Shown here in pieces: positions 39,350-48,690 of a DNA stretch of 64,000 nt (positions within the stretch are counted from its first letter, which is position 1; every line of letters starts with the position of its first letter). Source of the stretch: an uncultured Nitrospirales bacterium (lineage in GTDB: Bacteria > Nitrospirota > Nitrospiria > Nitrospirales > UBA8639); assembly GCA_951812745.1 (NCBI GenBank), contig OX638327.1, forward strand, positions 558,001-622,000. The letters run 5' to 3'. Under the pieces are notes generated by a model. The model saw only the letters and a program-made list of their open reading frames with translations, was not told the origin of the DNA and made no database searches. The translations under genes and the position numbers were made by a program.

Positions 39350-39559
39350 ATGAAAGCAGGCATTCATCCTGAATATTCCGAGGCGACGGTCAGTTGCGCA
39401 TGCGGCATGAAGTTCCAAACCCGTTCGACCGTGGGCGACATCAAGGTGGACATTTGTTCTGCCTGTCATCCCTTCTTTACCGGCACGCAGAAAATCGTTG
39501 ACACCGAAGGACGCGTGGAACGATTCAAGAAAAAGTACGCCAAGAAGTCCAAAGTCTAG
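39350..39559 (+). CDS. rpmE: Ribosomal protein L31 (zinc form)
   Basis: 69 residues. [19 protein letters not shown] carries the first zinc ligands C16 and C18; [13 protein letters not shown] carries C36 and C39. All four Cys are present, so this is the zinc-binding (C+) form of L31, as opposed to the RpmE2 type used in zinc shortage. It is part of the large subunit at the bridge to the 30S head. It follows rho in the order seen in many bacteria. GAGGGGGGAA precedes the ATG. Confidence 0.96.
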   Translation: MKAGIHPEYSEATVSCACGMKFQTRSTVGDIKVDICSACHPFFTGTQKIVDTEGRVERFKKKYAKKSKV

Positions 39560-39685
39560 CCTGCCCGCTCGAAGCGATCTCGCGCTCCTCGATTTTCTCG
39601 CATACTTTCTTCCAATTGTAGAGAATTGTAAATGGTAAGGGGAGGCAGAGTGCCTGTGTAGGACCGTATCTCATGCCTTATAGAA

Positions 39686-39720
39686 CCCTCTTCCCTGGCG
39701 GGAGAGGGCTGGGGTGAGGG
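39686..39720. repeat. Intergenic palindromic repeat, copy 2
   Basis: CCCTCTTCCCTGGCGGGAGA followed by GGGCTGGGGTGAGGG is related to the copy at 91-140. The internal stem is CCCTC.../GGGAGAGGG. It pairs with copy 3 in inverted orientation about 60 bp away. Confidence 0.65.
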
Positions 39721-39781
39721 GGAAAAGAAAAAGACATGGTCTTGGCCGTAACCGCTGGCTGCGGCCCTACACAACGCATCA

Positions 39782-39815
39782 CCCTCACCTTAATCCTCTC
39801 CCATCAAGGGAGAGG
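39782..39815. repeat. Intergenic palindromic repeat, copy 3 (inverted), abutting prfA
   Basis: CCCTCACCTTAATCCTCTCC followed by CATCAAGGGAGAGG is the reverse complement of copy 2 with a few changes; CCTCTCCC/GGGAGAGG forms an 8-bp stem. Its right edge lies 20 nt before the prfA ATG, so an RNA hairpin here would sit just upstream of the prfA ribosome-binding region. Confidence 0.65.
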
Positions 39816-39835
39816 AAACGAGACAATGGTGTCCT

Positions 39836-40954
39836 ATGTCCGACGACAAGAGAGAGAACCAGTTTGAAGGCTGGCTTGCCCAATGGGAAGCCGTTGCACA
39901 CCGCTACGACGAGTTGACTCATCGCCTGGCGGATCCGACGGTCCTCAGCCAGCCGCCGGTGGTGATTGCCTACAACAAAGAGCGGGCCGACATTGAACAG
40001 GTCAGCCAGTTGTTTGCAGATTATCGGCGCCTGCTCGGGGAAATCGCCAATACCTCGCGGATGCTCGATGACCCGCAATTGGATTCGGAACTCAGGGCAT
40101 TGGCCGCCGATGAATTGGGGACGTTACAAGAGCAACGCACGCAGGTTGAGGGACGCGCGCTGCAGCTCCTGCATCCCCGAAACGCCGAAGACGATAAAAA
40201 CTCGTTCGTCGAAATACGAGCCGGAACGGGCGGTGAGGAGGCCGGGTTGTTCGCCGGTGAGTTGCTGCGCATGTATACGCGATACGCGGAACGCCGTGGC
40301 TTGCGGGTGCAGATGATTGATTCCAACGAGACGGGCATCGGCGGGATCAAAGAAGCCATTTTTCTGGTCGAGGGCAAAGGGGCGTACGGCGCGTTTCGGT
40401 ATGAGAGCGGGGTGCACCGTGTCCAGAGAGTCCCGAGCACGGAAGCGAGCGGGCGTATTCACACGTCCACCGCGACCGTGGCGGTGATGCCGGAGGTCGA
40501 AGACGTCGAGGTGCATCTCGATCCGAGAGATCTTCGTATCGACACGTTTTGTTCCTCGGGTGCCGGAGGACAGAGCGTCAACACCACCTACTCGGCCGTG
40601 CGTATCACCCATATTCCCACCGGTCTGGTGGTCACGTGTCAGGATGAACGATCGCAACTCAAGAATCGGGAAAAAGCCATGCGGACCTTGCGAACCCGCA
40701 TCGGCGACGCCGAACGTGAAAAACAGGAAGCCTCGATTGCCGAACATCGCCGTTCTCAAGTCGGGACGGGTGAGCGAAGTGAAAAGATCCGTACCTACAA
40801 TTACCCGCAGAACCGCGTCACGGATCACCGTATCGGGCTGAGTTTGCATAAATTGGACGCGATCCTTGACGGGAACCTTGAGGAATTGGTGAAAGCGTTG
40901 AACGATGCTCGTGAACCGGCAAGCAGTGGAGCTGAAATCGCGTCCAACACCTGA
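39836..40954 (+). CDS. prfA: Peptide chain release factor 1
   Basis: 372 residues. RF1 reads UAA and UAG. The N-terminal helical domain is followed by ENGL-type region [20 protein letters not shown], the stop-codon reading motif PST in [14 protein letters not shown] (the RF1 PxT pattern, rather than the RF2 SPF), and the catalytic GGQ in [18 protein letters not shown] (about 243-245). The C-terminus is [20 protein letters not shown]. It precedes prmC, whose product methylates the GGQ glutamine, with 2 nt between them. The start lies close to a palindromic repeat, and a good ribosome-binding site is not obvious at the usual distance. Confidence 0.97.
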   Translation: MSDDKRENQFEGWLAQWEAVAHRYDELTHRLADPTVLSQPPVVIAYNKERADIEQVSQLFADYRRLLGEIANTSRMLDDPQLDSELRALAADELGTLQEQRTQVEGRALQLLHPRNAEDDKNSFVEIRAGTGGEEAGLFAGELLRMYTRYAERRGLRVQMIDSNETGIGGIKEAIFLVEGKGAYGAFRYESGVHRVQRVPSTEASGRIHTSTATVAVMPEVEDVEVHLDPRDLRIDTFCSSGAGGQSVNTTYSAVRITHIPTGLVVTCQDERSQLKNREKAMRTLRTRIGDAEREKQEASIAEHRRSQVGTGERSEKIRTYNYPQNRVTDHRIGLSLHKLDAILDGNLEELVKALNDAREPASSGAEIASNT

Positions 40955-40956
40955 TC

Positions 40957-41865
40957 ATGAAGATTGAAACGACGGATCTGAGCGATTCCTCTCAACCCCC
41001 GGCCACCCTCCTGTCCGCCTATCAATGGGGCTTGACCATCCTGCAGGCCGCGGAGGTGGCCAATGCAAAACATGAAACGTTCTGGCTGCTGGAAGCCGGG
41101 TTGGGTGTTTCGCGTCTCAGGGTGTATTCCGACCCCGACGGTAGGGTCGGGCCGGAAGATTGGGCACGAACCGAGTCGCTGTTTCGCCGCCGGGCGTTAC
41201 AAGAACCTTTGCAATATATTATCGGGACCCAGGCCTTTCGAGGCCGCGACTTTCTCGTGAACCCGAACGTGCTGATCCCAAGGCCTGAAACCGAGTTGAT
41301 CATCGAAGAAGTCTTGGCTTCACGCTTCTCGGCCGCTCCCTGTCACATGGTGGATATGGGAACGGGGTCGGGATGCCTGGCCGTCTCCTTGGCCTTGGAC
41401 TGCCCGGAAGTAACCGTCTTTGCGACGGATTGCAGCGCTCCGGCTCTTCGTGTGGCCAGGGACAACGCGCAACGTCATGGCGTTTCCCGGCGGGTACGGT
41501 TTTTCCAGGGCGAGTGTCTCGAACCGTTGTCCGGTGGTGCGTTCAAGGGAACGATCTCGGTCATTGTCTCGAATCCGCCCTATATTCCGGCGGATCAATT
41601 CGATCTCCTGCCACGGGAAGTCAGGGCGTTTGAGCCACTTCCTGCCCTCGACGGCGGCCTGAACGGCTTGGAGTTTTATGATCGCCTGCTTGCGGAGAGT
41701 CCGTCATTCTTGCACCCGGGCGGGATTCTGGTCATGGAAATGGGAATGAACCAAGCCGGCGACATCCGTCGAAAGGTCAGCTACAGCAAAGAGTTCATCG
41801 TCAAAACGATCCGGCGCGATCAGGCGGGTATCGATCGCGTGATCTGCCTGGAGCGAACGTCGTAA
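40957..41865 (+). CDS. prmC: Release factor glutamine methyltransferase PrmC
   Basis: 302 residues. Methylates the GGQ glutamine of RF1 and RF2 with SAM. The N-terminal helical domain holds LLEAGLGVSRLRVY; the segment YIIGTQAFRGRDFLVNPNVL and IPRPETELI is the family signature. The SAM domain has VDMGTGSGCLAVSLALD (motif I, about 130-146), and the catalytic NPPY is in VIVSNPPYIPADQFD (about 205-208). It follows prfA by 2 nt and precedes murA by 2 nt, forming one operon. Confidence 0.97.
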   Translation: MKIETTDLSDSSQPPATLLSAYQWGLTILQAAEVANAKHETFWLLEAGLGVSRLRVYSDPDGRVGPEDWARTESLFRRRALQEPLQYIIGTQAFRGRDFLVNPNVLIPRPETELIIEEVLASRFSAAPCHMVDMGTGSGCLAVSLALDCPEVTVFATDCSAPALRVARDNAQRHGVSRRVRFFQGECLEPLSGGAFKGTISVIVSNPPYIPADQFDLLPREVRAFEPLPALDGGLNGLEFYDRLLAESPSFLHPGGILVMEMGMNQAGDIRRKVSYSKEFIVKTIRRDQAGIDRVICLERTS

Positions 41866-41867
41866 AC

Positions 41868-43130
41868 ATGGACAGTTTGGTCATGACGGGAGGGCAGCGC
41901 CTGGAGGGGCGCGTCAGGGCGGGCGGCGCCAAAAATGCGGCGCTCCCCATTTTGGCGGCAACCCTGTTAGGGGGAGGAGAGTGCACGATTTCCAACTTGC
42001 CGCTGGTGAGAGACGTCTCCACCATGATGACGCTGCTCAGCTTACTGGGCGTATCCGTCAAGCGGGAGGAGGGGCGGGTGGTCGTCGATGCGACCCATGT
42101 CCACTCTCTCGAGGCTCCCTATGATCTGGTCAAAACCATGAGGGCCTCAATATTGGTATTGGGTCCGTTGCTGGCCCGATTCGGGGAAGCCGTTGTGTCG
42201 CTCCCGGGGGGATGCGCCATCGGCCCCAGGCCGGTCGACCTGCATTTGGACGGACTGCGAAAACTGGGGGCCACGGTCTCCGTCGACTATGGCTACATCC
42301 GGGCACGTGCTACGAAGTTGGAAGGCCGGCGCATTGATTTCGAGATTCCGACCGTCACCGGAACCGAAAATTTGTTGATGGCCGCCTGCCTCGCGAAAGG
42401 TACGACTGTGATCAATAATGCCGCGATGGAGCCGGAAGTCGTCGATTTGGCCGATTTCCTGATCAAACGCGGGGCCAGAATTTCAGGGGCGGGATCAGGT
42501 AGTCTCGTCATCGAAGGGGTCCCGGCGTTGCATGGAGCGGAGCACGAGGTGATTCCCGACCGGATTGAGGCCGGCACGTATTTGATCGCCGGTGCGATGA
42601 CGGGAGGGCGGGTCGAAGTGGATCGGTGCGTCCCCGAACACCTGGACGTTGTGATTTCCAAACTGAGGCAATGCGGCGCGGCCCTGTCGGAGGGGGTACG
42701 GTCGATCACCGTCGAGGCCGGAACCCGGTTACGGGCCCAGGACGTGCAAACGCTTCCTTACCCGGGGTTTCCTACGGACCTGCAGGCGCAAATAATGGCG
42801 TTGCTGTGTCTGGCGGAAGGGGCCAGTGTGATTACCGAATCGGTGTTTGCCGGGCGGTTTCTGCACGTTCCGGAATTGCGACGCATGGGTGCGGCGATCA
42901 CGGTTGATGGACACCGCGCCGTTGTGAAAGGATTAGGCCGGTTGACGGGCGCGCCGGTCATGGCGTCGGATTTGCGTGCCAGTGCCGCGCTCCTGTTGGC
43001 CGGGTTGGCTGCCGAGGGGGAAACGCGAATTTCCAGGATTTATCACTTGGAACGGGGATACGAGCGAATCGAAGATAAGCTGCAGGGCTTGGGCGCGTCG
43101 GTTCGTCGTGAGGGCTCCGATTATGAGTGA
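41868..43130 (+). CDS. murA: UDP-N-acetylglucosamine 1-carboxyvinyltransferase MurA
   Basis: 420 residues. First committed step of peptidoglycan synthesis: transfers enolpyruvate from PEP to UDP-GlcNAc. MDSLVMTGGQRLEGRVRAGG and AKNAALPILAATLL form the substrate-binding start; the catalytic loop GGCAIGPRPVDLHL contains Cys116 (equivalent to Cys115), the fosfomycin target. Later blocks PDRIEAGTYLIAGAMTGG and GFPTDLQAQIMALL are family hallmarks. Its last 8 nt overlap the hisG start (ATGAGTGA), so murA and the his genes are translationally coupled. Confidence 0.97.
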   Translation: MDSLVMTGGQRLEGRVRAGGAKNAALPILAATLLGGGECTISNLPLVRDVSTMMTLLSLLGVSVKREEGRVVVDATHVHSLEAPYDLVKTMRASILVLGPLLARFGEAVVSLPGGCAIGPRPVDLHLDGLRKLGATVSVDYGYIRARATKLEGRRIDFEIPTVTGTENLLMAACLAKGTTVINNAAMEPEVVDLADFLIKRGARISGAGSGSLVIEGVPALHGAEHEVIPDRIEAGTYLIAGAMTGGRVEVDRCVPEHLDVVISKLRQCGAALSEGVRSITVEAGTRLRAQDVQTLPYPGFPTDLQAQIMALLCLAEGASVITESVFAGRFLHVPELRRMGAAITVDGHRAVVKGLGRLTGAPVMASDLRASAALLLAGLAAEGETRISRIYHLERGYERIEDKLQGLGASVRREGSDYE

Positions 43131-43773
43131 CATGGTAACCGTCGCACTGTCGAAGGGGAAACTTCTGGATCCGACGCTGGCCCTGTTTCAGAAAGCGGGC
43201 TATCTTGGGCCGGAATTGTCGTCCGACGATCGCAAACTGGCTTTTGATGTGCCGCAGTCCGGGCTGTCTTTTTTGGTGGTCCGTCCCACGGACGTTCCCA
43301 CTTACGTGGAGTATGGAGCGGCCGACGTGGGTGTGGCGGGGAAGGATTTGTTGTTGGAGCAACAATTGGACGTCTATGAACCCTTGGATCTTCGGATCGG
43401 GTGGTGCCGGATCGCCGTAGCGACCCTGGCGGATCTTGATGGTCGTGCACGCTTATCGTCAAAACTCCGGGTCGCCACGAAGTATCCCAACATCACGGAA
43501 TGGCATTTTAACCGCCAGGGGACTCCGGTCGAAATCATCAAGTTGTATGGGTCGATCGAGTTGGCTCCGGTGGTGGGCTTGGCGGATCGTATTGTGGACT
43601 TGGTGTCGAGCGGGGAGACGCTGAAAGCCAACAAGTTGCAGGAAATGGAAACGATTGCGGAATCGACGGCGCGTCTGATCGTGAATCGTGCCAGTTTGAA
43701 AATGAAGCATCAGGCGATTACCACCATGATTAACAGGCTGCGCAAGAGTCGTCCCAAGACGGCCTGCGCCTGA
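43123..43773 (+). CDS. hisG: ATP phosphoribosyltransferase, short form HisG
   Basis: 216 residues from the ATG at 43123, which overlaps the murA stop; an open frame upstream lies inside murA and is not used. First step of histidine synthesis (PRPP + ATP). Motifs: VTVALSKGKLLDPTLALF, FLVVRPTDVPTYVEYGAADV, GVAGKDLLLEQ and the PRPP loop region ELAPVVGLADRIVDLVSSGE with TLKANKL. The C-terminal regulatory ACT-like domain of long HisG (about 280-300 residues) is missing, so this is the HisG-S form that needs HisZ. No hisZ is in the window. Confidence 0.95.
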   Translation: MSDMVTVALSKGKLLDPTLALFQKAGYLGPELSSDDRKLAFDVPQSGLSFLVVRPTDVPTYVEYGAADVGVAGKDLLLEQQLDVYEPLDLRIGWCRIAVATLADLDGRARLSSKLRVATKYPNITEWHFNRQGTPVEIIKLYGSIELAPVVGLADRIVDLVSSGETLKANKLQEMETIAESTARLIVNRASLKMKHQAITTMINRLRKSRPKTACA

Positions 43774-43780
43774 CGGCGTG

Positions 43781-45064
43781 ATGAACGTTATTTCTTCAAA
43801 AGATAAAACCTATCCGGAGGCCTTGGCCGAGGTCTGCAATCGTGCCGCTCACCAGCACGCCAAGCTCGAAAGTCGCGTGAAACGTATTCTGAAGAACGTC
43901 GAACGAAACGGCGATTCCGCGGTCGCGCGATACGTCAAAAAGTTTGATGGCCTTACGTTGTCGCCGAAAAAGTTTCGGGTATCCTCGAAAGAAATTCGGC
44001 AGGCGTATGCCGGCGTTCAACGAGCGGACCTGCAAGCCTTGCAATTTGCCGCGAAGCGCATTCGCGCGTTTCATCGCAAACAACGGGTGTCGACGTGGTT
44101 GAGTGAGGACAAGGGCGTGAAGCTCGGGCAGCTCATCACGCCGTTGGACGTCGTGGGTTTGTACGTACCAGGCGGGAAAGCGTTGTATCCTTCGACGGTC
44201 TTGATGAACGCGATCCCCGCCAAAGTTGCCGGGGTGTCGCGGGTCGTCATGTGTAGTCCCACCGCGTCCGGGGCTATCGCCCCCTGTTTGTTGGTCGCGG
44301 CGGATCTCGCCGGCGTGGATGAAGTGTATCGGATCGGAGGCGTGCAGGCCATCGGAGCGTTGGCGTATGGCACCAAGCAGATTCCCCGGGCGGATAAAAT
44401 CGTGGGCCCGGGCAACATGTACGTGGCTGCGGCCAAGCGAGCGGTCTATGGGATCGTCGATATTGATATGATTGCCGGACCGAGCGAGCTGCTGGTGATT
44501 GCGGATGAATCCGCCGACCCCGCCCATTGCGCAGCCGACCTGTTATGTGAAGCCGAACACGATGAAGAAGCACGCGTCTATCTGGTGACGACCTCGGCGT
44601 CGTTCGCCAAGAAAGTTGCGCGTGAAATTCGTCTTCAATTGCCCAAACTGACGCGGCGACATATTGCCGCGTATTCCGTCGGCCGGTATGCTAGAATTTT
44701 CGTCGTCTCGGATCTGGATGAAGCCTTTGACGTGGCCAATGCCATTGCTCCCGAACATTTGGAGGTCCTGTTGTCCAAGCCCTTCGACTACGTGAAAAAA
44801 ATTCGACATGCCGGTGCGGTATTTATGGGGGAATATACTCCACCGGCGGTGGCGGACTACGTGGCCGGTCCGAATCACGTGCTGCCGACCGGGGGCTCCG
44901 CCCGTTTTTTTTCAGCCTTGTCGCTTGATGATTACATTAAACGAACAAACGTCGTGGCGTATAACAAGGCGCAACTGAAAATCGTCACGCCCTACGTCAC
45001 GCGGCTGGCCGCCATGGAGGGGTTACAAGCCCATGCACGTTCCATAGAAAGCCGGGGGTCATGA
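43781..45064 (+). CDS. hisD: Histidinol dehydrogenase HisD
   Basis: 427 residues from the ATG at 43781 (a GTG at 43778 is adjacent). Catalyses the last two oxidations, histidinol to histidine, with NAD+ and zinc. Signatures: [60 protein letters not shown] and [18 protein letters not shown] with the zinc-ligand and catalytic His/Glu residues, then [10 protein letters not shown] and [17 protein letters not shown]. The length is standard. It begins 7 nt after hisG, and its TGA overlaps the hisB ATG (ATGA). Confidence 0.97.
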   Translation: MNVISSKDKTYPEALAEVCNRAAHQHAKLESRVKRILKNVERNGDSAVARYVKKFDGLTLSPKKFRVSSKEIRQAYAGVQRADLQALQFAAKRIRAFHRKQRVSTWLSEDKGVKLGQLITPLDVVGLYVPGGKALYPSTVLMNAIPAKVAGVSRVVMCSPTASGAIAPCLLVAADLAGVDEVYRIGGVQAIGALAYGTKQIPRADKIVGPGNMYVAAAKRAVYGIVDIDMIAGPSELLVIADESADPAHCAADLLCEAEHDEEARVYLVTTSASFAKKVAREIRLQLPKLTRRHIAAYSVGRYARIFVVSDLDEAFDVANAIAPEHLEVLLSKPFDYVKKIRHAGAVFMGEYTPPAVADYVAGPNHVLPTGGSARFFSALSLDDYIKRTNVVAYNKAQLKIVTPYVTRLAAMEGLQAHARSIESRGS

Positions 45065-45666
45065 ATCTTTCAAAAAAACCGAGATGGGCGGCGGTAGACC
45101 GGTCCACCTCAGAGACCGACATTCGCGTGGAATTGGGCTTGGATGGGACCGGGCAACGCCGGATTGCCACGCCCGTTCCGTTCGTGGATCACATGTTGGA
45201 CGCCTTCGCGCGACACGGGTTGTTTGATCTCGTGCTTGAAGCCAAGGGCGATACCCATATTGACGATCACCACACGGTCGAGGATATCGGTATGGTGTTG
45301 GGGAGCGCCTTCAAGGAAGCGCTGGGAGACAGAGCCGGAATCCGCCGGTTCGGGTGGGCCACGGTCCCGCTCGATGAAACGTTGGCGGAAGTGGTGGTCG
45401 ATCTGAGCGGACGGCCGTTTCTGGTGTATAACGTGACGTTGTCCCATCGGGAAGTGAAAGGGTTTGATCTCGGCCTGTTTGAAGATTTTTTCCAGGCCCT
45501 GGCGAATCAAGGCGGGTTGAATCTTCACGTCAACGTTCGGTACGGCCGGAATCCCCACCACATGATTGAAGCCGTATTCAAAGCATTTGCCAAAGCCATG
45601 GACCAGGCGACTCACCAGGATGAGCGGGTGGTCGGGGTTCCTTCCACGAAAGGGGTCCTCGCCTAG
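45061..45666 (+). CDS. hisB: Imidazoleglycerol-phosphate dehydratase HisB
   Basis: 201 residues, the monofunctional dehydratase without the histidinol-phosphatase domain found in enterobacteria. The metal-binding repeats are [19 protein letters not shown] and [17 protein letters not shown] (DHML and HHxxED), and later [20 protein letters not shown] and [17 protein letters not shown]. The ATG overlaps the hisD stop by 4 nt. Because the phosphatase domain is absent, a separate histidinol phosphatase must exist elsewhere. Confidence 0.97.
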   Translation: MNLSKKPRWAAVDRSTSETDIRVELGLDGTGQRRIATPVPFVDHMLDAFARHGLFDLVLEAKGDTHIDDHHTVEDIGMVLGSAFKEALGDRAGIRRFGWATVPLDETLAEVVVDLSGRPFLVYNVTLSHREVKGFDLGLFEDFFQALANQGGLNLHVNVRYGRNPHHMIEAVFKAFAKAMDQATHQDERVVGVPSTKGVLA

Positions 45667-45713
45667 CATTTCGCTCGGGAGACGAAGCCGGAACGCAGGA
45701 AATAAGGCAAACC

Positions 45714-46334
45714 ATGATCGCCATTATCAATTATGAGATGGGGAACTTGCGAAGCGTCCAAAAGGGATTCGAAACCGTCGGACATCACGCGGTCGTCACG
45801 AGAGATCCCGCGGTCATTGATCGAGCGACTCACGTAGTGCTTCCCGGAGTGGGAGCCTTCGGCGATTGCGTCAACAATCTTCAACGGTTTGGTCTGGTTG
45901 AGCCGTTGCGCCGGGTGTTTGCTCAAGGGAAGCCGTTTTTGGGGATTTGCCTGGGGTTACAGGTCCTCTTTTCGGAAAGCGAGGAGTTTGGCGTGCACCG
46001 GGGGTTGAATATTTTTAAGGGAAAAGTCAAACGGTTTCCTGCCGGATCACCCCAGGCGTCGCCGTTGAAGATTCCGCATATGGGGTGGAACACGATTCAG
46101 GTCAAACAGCCGGTGCCGTTATTGGAAGGAATCGATTCGGAGGCCCACGTCTATTTTGTCCATTCGTATTACGTGGAACCTGAAGAGGCTGACGTGGTCT
46201 GTACCCAAACACGGTATGGTGTGCCTTTTGTGTCGAGTGTGACCAAAGGGAAGGTTTTTGCCTGTCAATTTCATCCGGAAAAAAGTCAAACGGTCGGGCT
46301 GCAACTCCTCAAGAATTTCGGAGCATGGAATTGA
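45714..46334 (+). CDS. hisH: Imidazole glycerol phosphate synthase glutaminase subunit HisH
   Basis: 206 residues. Class I glutamine amidotransferase that feeds ammonia to HisF. MIAIINYEMGNLRSVQKGFE is the usual start. The nucleophile elbow is FLGICLGLQVLF (Cys near 83), and the catalytic His-Glu pair is in ACQFHPEKSQTVGLQLLKNF. IPHMGWNTIQVKQ and VYFVHSYYVEP are also typical. It lies 47 nt after hisB, and the following lipoprotein gene starts inside its last 10 nt. Confidence 0.97.
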   Translation: MIAIINYEMGNLRSVQKGFETVGHHAVVTRDPAVIDRATHVVLPGVGAFGDCVNNLQRFGLVEPLRRVFAQGKPFLGICLGLQVLFSESEEFGVHRGLNIFKGKVKRFPAGSPQASPLKIPHMGWNTIQVKQPVPLLEGIDSEAHVYFVHSYYVEPEEADVVCTQTRYGVPFVSSVTKGKVFACQFHPEKSQTVGLQLLKNFGAWN

Positions 46335-47092
46335 GCGACTTCATTACCGCCGGCGCGCGCCGGCGACAAACGCGGTGGCTGTCGGCGACGCTCCTCGTGC
46401 TTTGGAGTTGTGGAGCATGTGCCCCGGAAACGGTCACCATCAGATCGCATCCTCATTTTGCTCCACGAGCCATCAACAAGGTGGCGATTACGCCGTTTCG
46501 CGTCCAAGGGGAGCGGGGAATCTCGCTCGCGTTCAGAACGTCCCCTCCGGCAGACCTTGAACATTCCCAAATCCCTCAGTCGTTGGGGAGTGTCAGCGGT
46601 TCCTCGGTTCCCGGGCGGTCTCGCCAAGTACAGGTTTCCGTGCCGGACTCCGTTCCCGACATGATCCGACATATGGTGTATTCCCAGTTGAGGCTCAAGC
46701 CCCAAGTTCAGGTCGTCCCGCCTGAAACCGTCGGACGGATCCTCGATAGTCAGGAGGGCTCTGCTCTTGCCCGTGATCGTCGGGAGACGGCTCGGCTCTT
46801 GGGACAACGACTGGCCGTGGATGCGGTCCTCGAAGGCGTGATTCGAGTGTATCGTGAACGGGAAGGCACGAAGTTCGCCGCCGATCCCGCTGCCGTCGGG
46901 TTCGAGATCCGATTGATCGGAGCCCGGGACGGCGAGGTGTTGTGGGTGGGCGATTATTTCGAGGAGCAGAAACCGCTGACTCATGATTTCAAGGGATTCC
47001 TTGAACGAGGGGGAACATTTGTCACGGCCGAGGAATTGGCGCGGGCGGGAGTTGTCCGCGTGCTGCAAAGCTTACCGTTGGGTGCGGATTAG
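46325..47092 (+). CDS. Putative lipoprotein embedded in the his operon
   Basis: 255 residues. The N-terminus has RRRQTRWLSATLLVLWSCGA followed by CAPE, a lipoprotein-type signal with a lipobox Cys near 32. The mature part has VAITPFRVQGERGISLAF, LGQRLAVDAVLEGVIRVYRE and GFEIRLIGARDGEVLWVGDY, which recalls the alpha/beta CsgG/LpoB/GNA1162-like lipoprotein fold; this is inference from shape, not a firm family match. It begins 10 nt inside hisH and is followed by hisA after 73 nt. A cell-envelope gene here is unrelated to histidine synthesis and is worth noting. It may be co-expressed with murA upstream. Confidence 0.75.
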   Translation: MELSDFITAGARRRQTRWLSATLLVLWSCGACAPETVTIRSHPHFAPRAINKVAITPFRVQGERGISLAFRTSPPADLEHSQIPQSLGSVSGSSVPGRSRQVQVSVPDSVPDMIRHMVYSQLRLKPQVQVVPPETVGRILDSQEGSALARDRRETARLLGQRLAVDAVLEGVIRVYREREGTKFAADPAAVGFEIRLIGARDGEVLWVGDYFEEQKPLTHDFKGFLERGGTFVTAEELARAGVVRVLQSLPLGAD

Positions 47093-47165
47093 AACGCGTT
47101 TCCGGCCTTCCTTACTCAGATACCTCATTCGAGACTCACACTCAGCGACAAGAGGTCGTGCCATT

Positions 47166-47888
47166 ATGATGGTCATCCCGGCAATTGATTTAAAAGACGG
47201 GCGGTGTGTACGCCTCCGGCAAGGCGACATGGCGCAGGAGACGACCTATTCTCACGATCCGGTGGCCATGGCCCGGCGATGGGAAGCCTTGGGCGCACAA
47301 CGGTTACACGTCGTCGATCTCAATGGCGCGGTGAACGGAAAACCGCATAATATGGAGCACGTGCGTGCCATTGCCGCTGCCGTTTCCATCCCGGTTCACG
47401 TGGGTGGAGGGATACGATCGTTGGCCGTCATAAAGGACTATTTTTCACACGGCATCAGCCGGGTGGTGTTGGGAACGGCCGCGTTGGAAAATACAGCATT
47501 TCTCACCGACGCCTGTGAACGTTTTCCCGATAAGATTTTTGTCGGGGTCGACGTCAAGCAGGGAAAAGTCGCATTGCATGGCTGGACGAATCTTTCCGAG
47601 TCAACGGCCGAACCCGTGTTGGCTTCCTTGAAGGAATATCCGCTTGCCGGGGTCATCTTTACGGAAATCAGTCGTGACGGGATGTTGGAGGGGCCGAACG
47701 TGTCGGCGCTACGGGAGGCGGTAGAGGCTTCGCCGATTCCTCTGATCGCCTCGGGAGGAATCACGCGGGTAGAGGATATCCGTGCGATTAAACGGTTGGG
47801 GCAAAAGATCATAGGCGTGATCGTCGGCAAGGCCTTATACGAAGGCACGTTGGACCTTCCCGCGGCGCTGGCCGAGGCTCGTGCGTAA
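47166..47888 (+). CDS. hisA: Phosphoribosylformimino-AICAR ribotide isomerase HisA
   Basis: 240 residues from the ATG at 47166 ([20 protein letters not shown]). A longer frame upstream runs inside the lipoprotein gene and is not used. TIM barrel with catalytic Asp8 (AIDLKDG) and Asp near 129 ([11 protein letters not shown]), phosphate-binding [18 protein letters not shown] and [18 protein letters not shown]. It isomerises ProFAR to PRFAR. hisF follows, with its GTG/ATG near the hisA stop. Confidence 0.97.
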   Translation: MMVIPAIDLKDGRCVRLRQGDMAQETTYSHDPVAMARRWEALGAQRLHVVDLNGAVNGKPHNMEHVRAIAAAVSIPVHVGGGIRSLAVIKDYFSHGISRVVLGTAALENTAFLTDACERFPDKIFVGVDVKQGKVALHGWTNLSESTAEPVLASLKEYPLAGVIFTEISRDGMLEGPNVSALREAVEASPIPLIASGGITRVEDIRAIKRLGQKIIGVIVGKALYEGTLDLPAALAEARA

Positions 47889-47904
47889 AACGGATGGGCG
47901 GAGG

Positions 47905-48690
47905 ATGTTGACCAAACGCATCATTCCCTGTTTGGACGTGAAGGATGGCCGGGTGGTCAAGGGCGTCAGCTTCGTGAATCTTCGTGACGCCGGTGACCCG
48001 GTCGAGGTCGCAAAGATCTACGATCAAGCCGGTGCGGACGAACTGTGCTTTTTGGATATCACCGCTTCTCACGAAAATCGGGAAACCCTTTTGGATATCG
48101 TCTCCCGGACGGCGGAACAGGTGTTTATGCCGCTCACGGTCGGCGGCGGGATCCGAACCCTCGAGAATATTCGGCAACTGTTGAGTGCGGGGGCGGATAA
48201 AGTCAGCATCAATACGGCCGCGGTCGAAAACCCGGAGTTCGTGACGGCCGCGGCCCATCGATTCGGCTCCCAGTGTATTGTGGTGGCGATTGATGCGAAA
48301 CAGGTCAAGGACGCGGGTCTCGCGCGATGGGAGATTTTTACCCATGGCGGTCGCAACCCCACGGGATTGGATGCCGTGGCATGGGCACGACAGATGGAGC
48401 AGAAAGGGGCTGGTGAAATCCTGTTGACCTCGATGGATCAGGACGGCACCAAAGACGGCTATGACCTGCCGTTGACCAGGGCCGTTTCGGAAGCCGTCTC
48501 CATTCCGGTTATCGCGTCCGGTGGGGCCGGAACCGTGGCTCATCTGTATGAGGCCCTGGGAGATGGGAAGGCCGATGCCGTGCTCGCGGCCTCGATTTTT
48601 CATTATCAAACGTACAGCATCAGTGAAGCGAAAACCTATCTCAAGGAACACGGGCTTCCCGTGCGTATCGTGAATGGCCGTGGAATCTGA
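47905..48690 (+). CDS. hisF: Imidazole glycerol phosphate synthase cyclase subunit HisF
   Basis: 261 residues from the ATG at 47905 ([20 protein letters not shown], the conserved N-terminus); a GTG at 47881 overlapping hisA by 8 nt would add eight residues and is better placed for coupling. TIM barrel with catalytic Asp11 (CLDVKDG) and Asp near 130 (VVAIDAKQV); [20 protein letters not shown] and [18 protein letters not shown] bind phosphate. With HisH it makes IGP and AICAR. The end overlaps hisIE by 17 nt. Confidence 0.97.
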   Translation: MLTKRIIPCLDVKDGRVVKGVSFVNLRDAGDPVEVAKIYDQAGADELCFLDITASHENRETLLDIVSRTAEQVFMPLTVGGGIRTLENIRQLLSAGADKVSINTAAVENPEFVTAAAHRFGSQCIVVAIDAKQVKDAGLARWEIFTHGGRNPTGLDAVAWARQMEQKGAGEILLTSMDQDGTKDGYDLPLTRAVSEAVSIPVIASGGAGTVAHLYEALGDGKADAVLAASIFHYQTYSISEAKTYLKEHGLPVRIVNGRGI

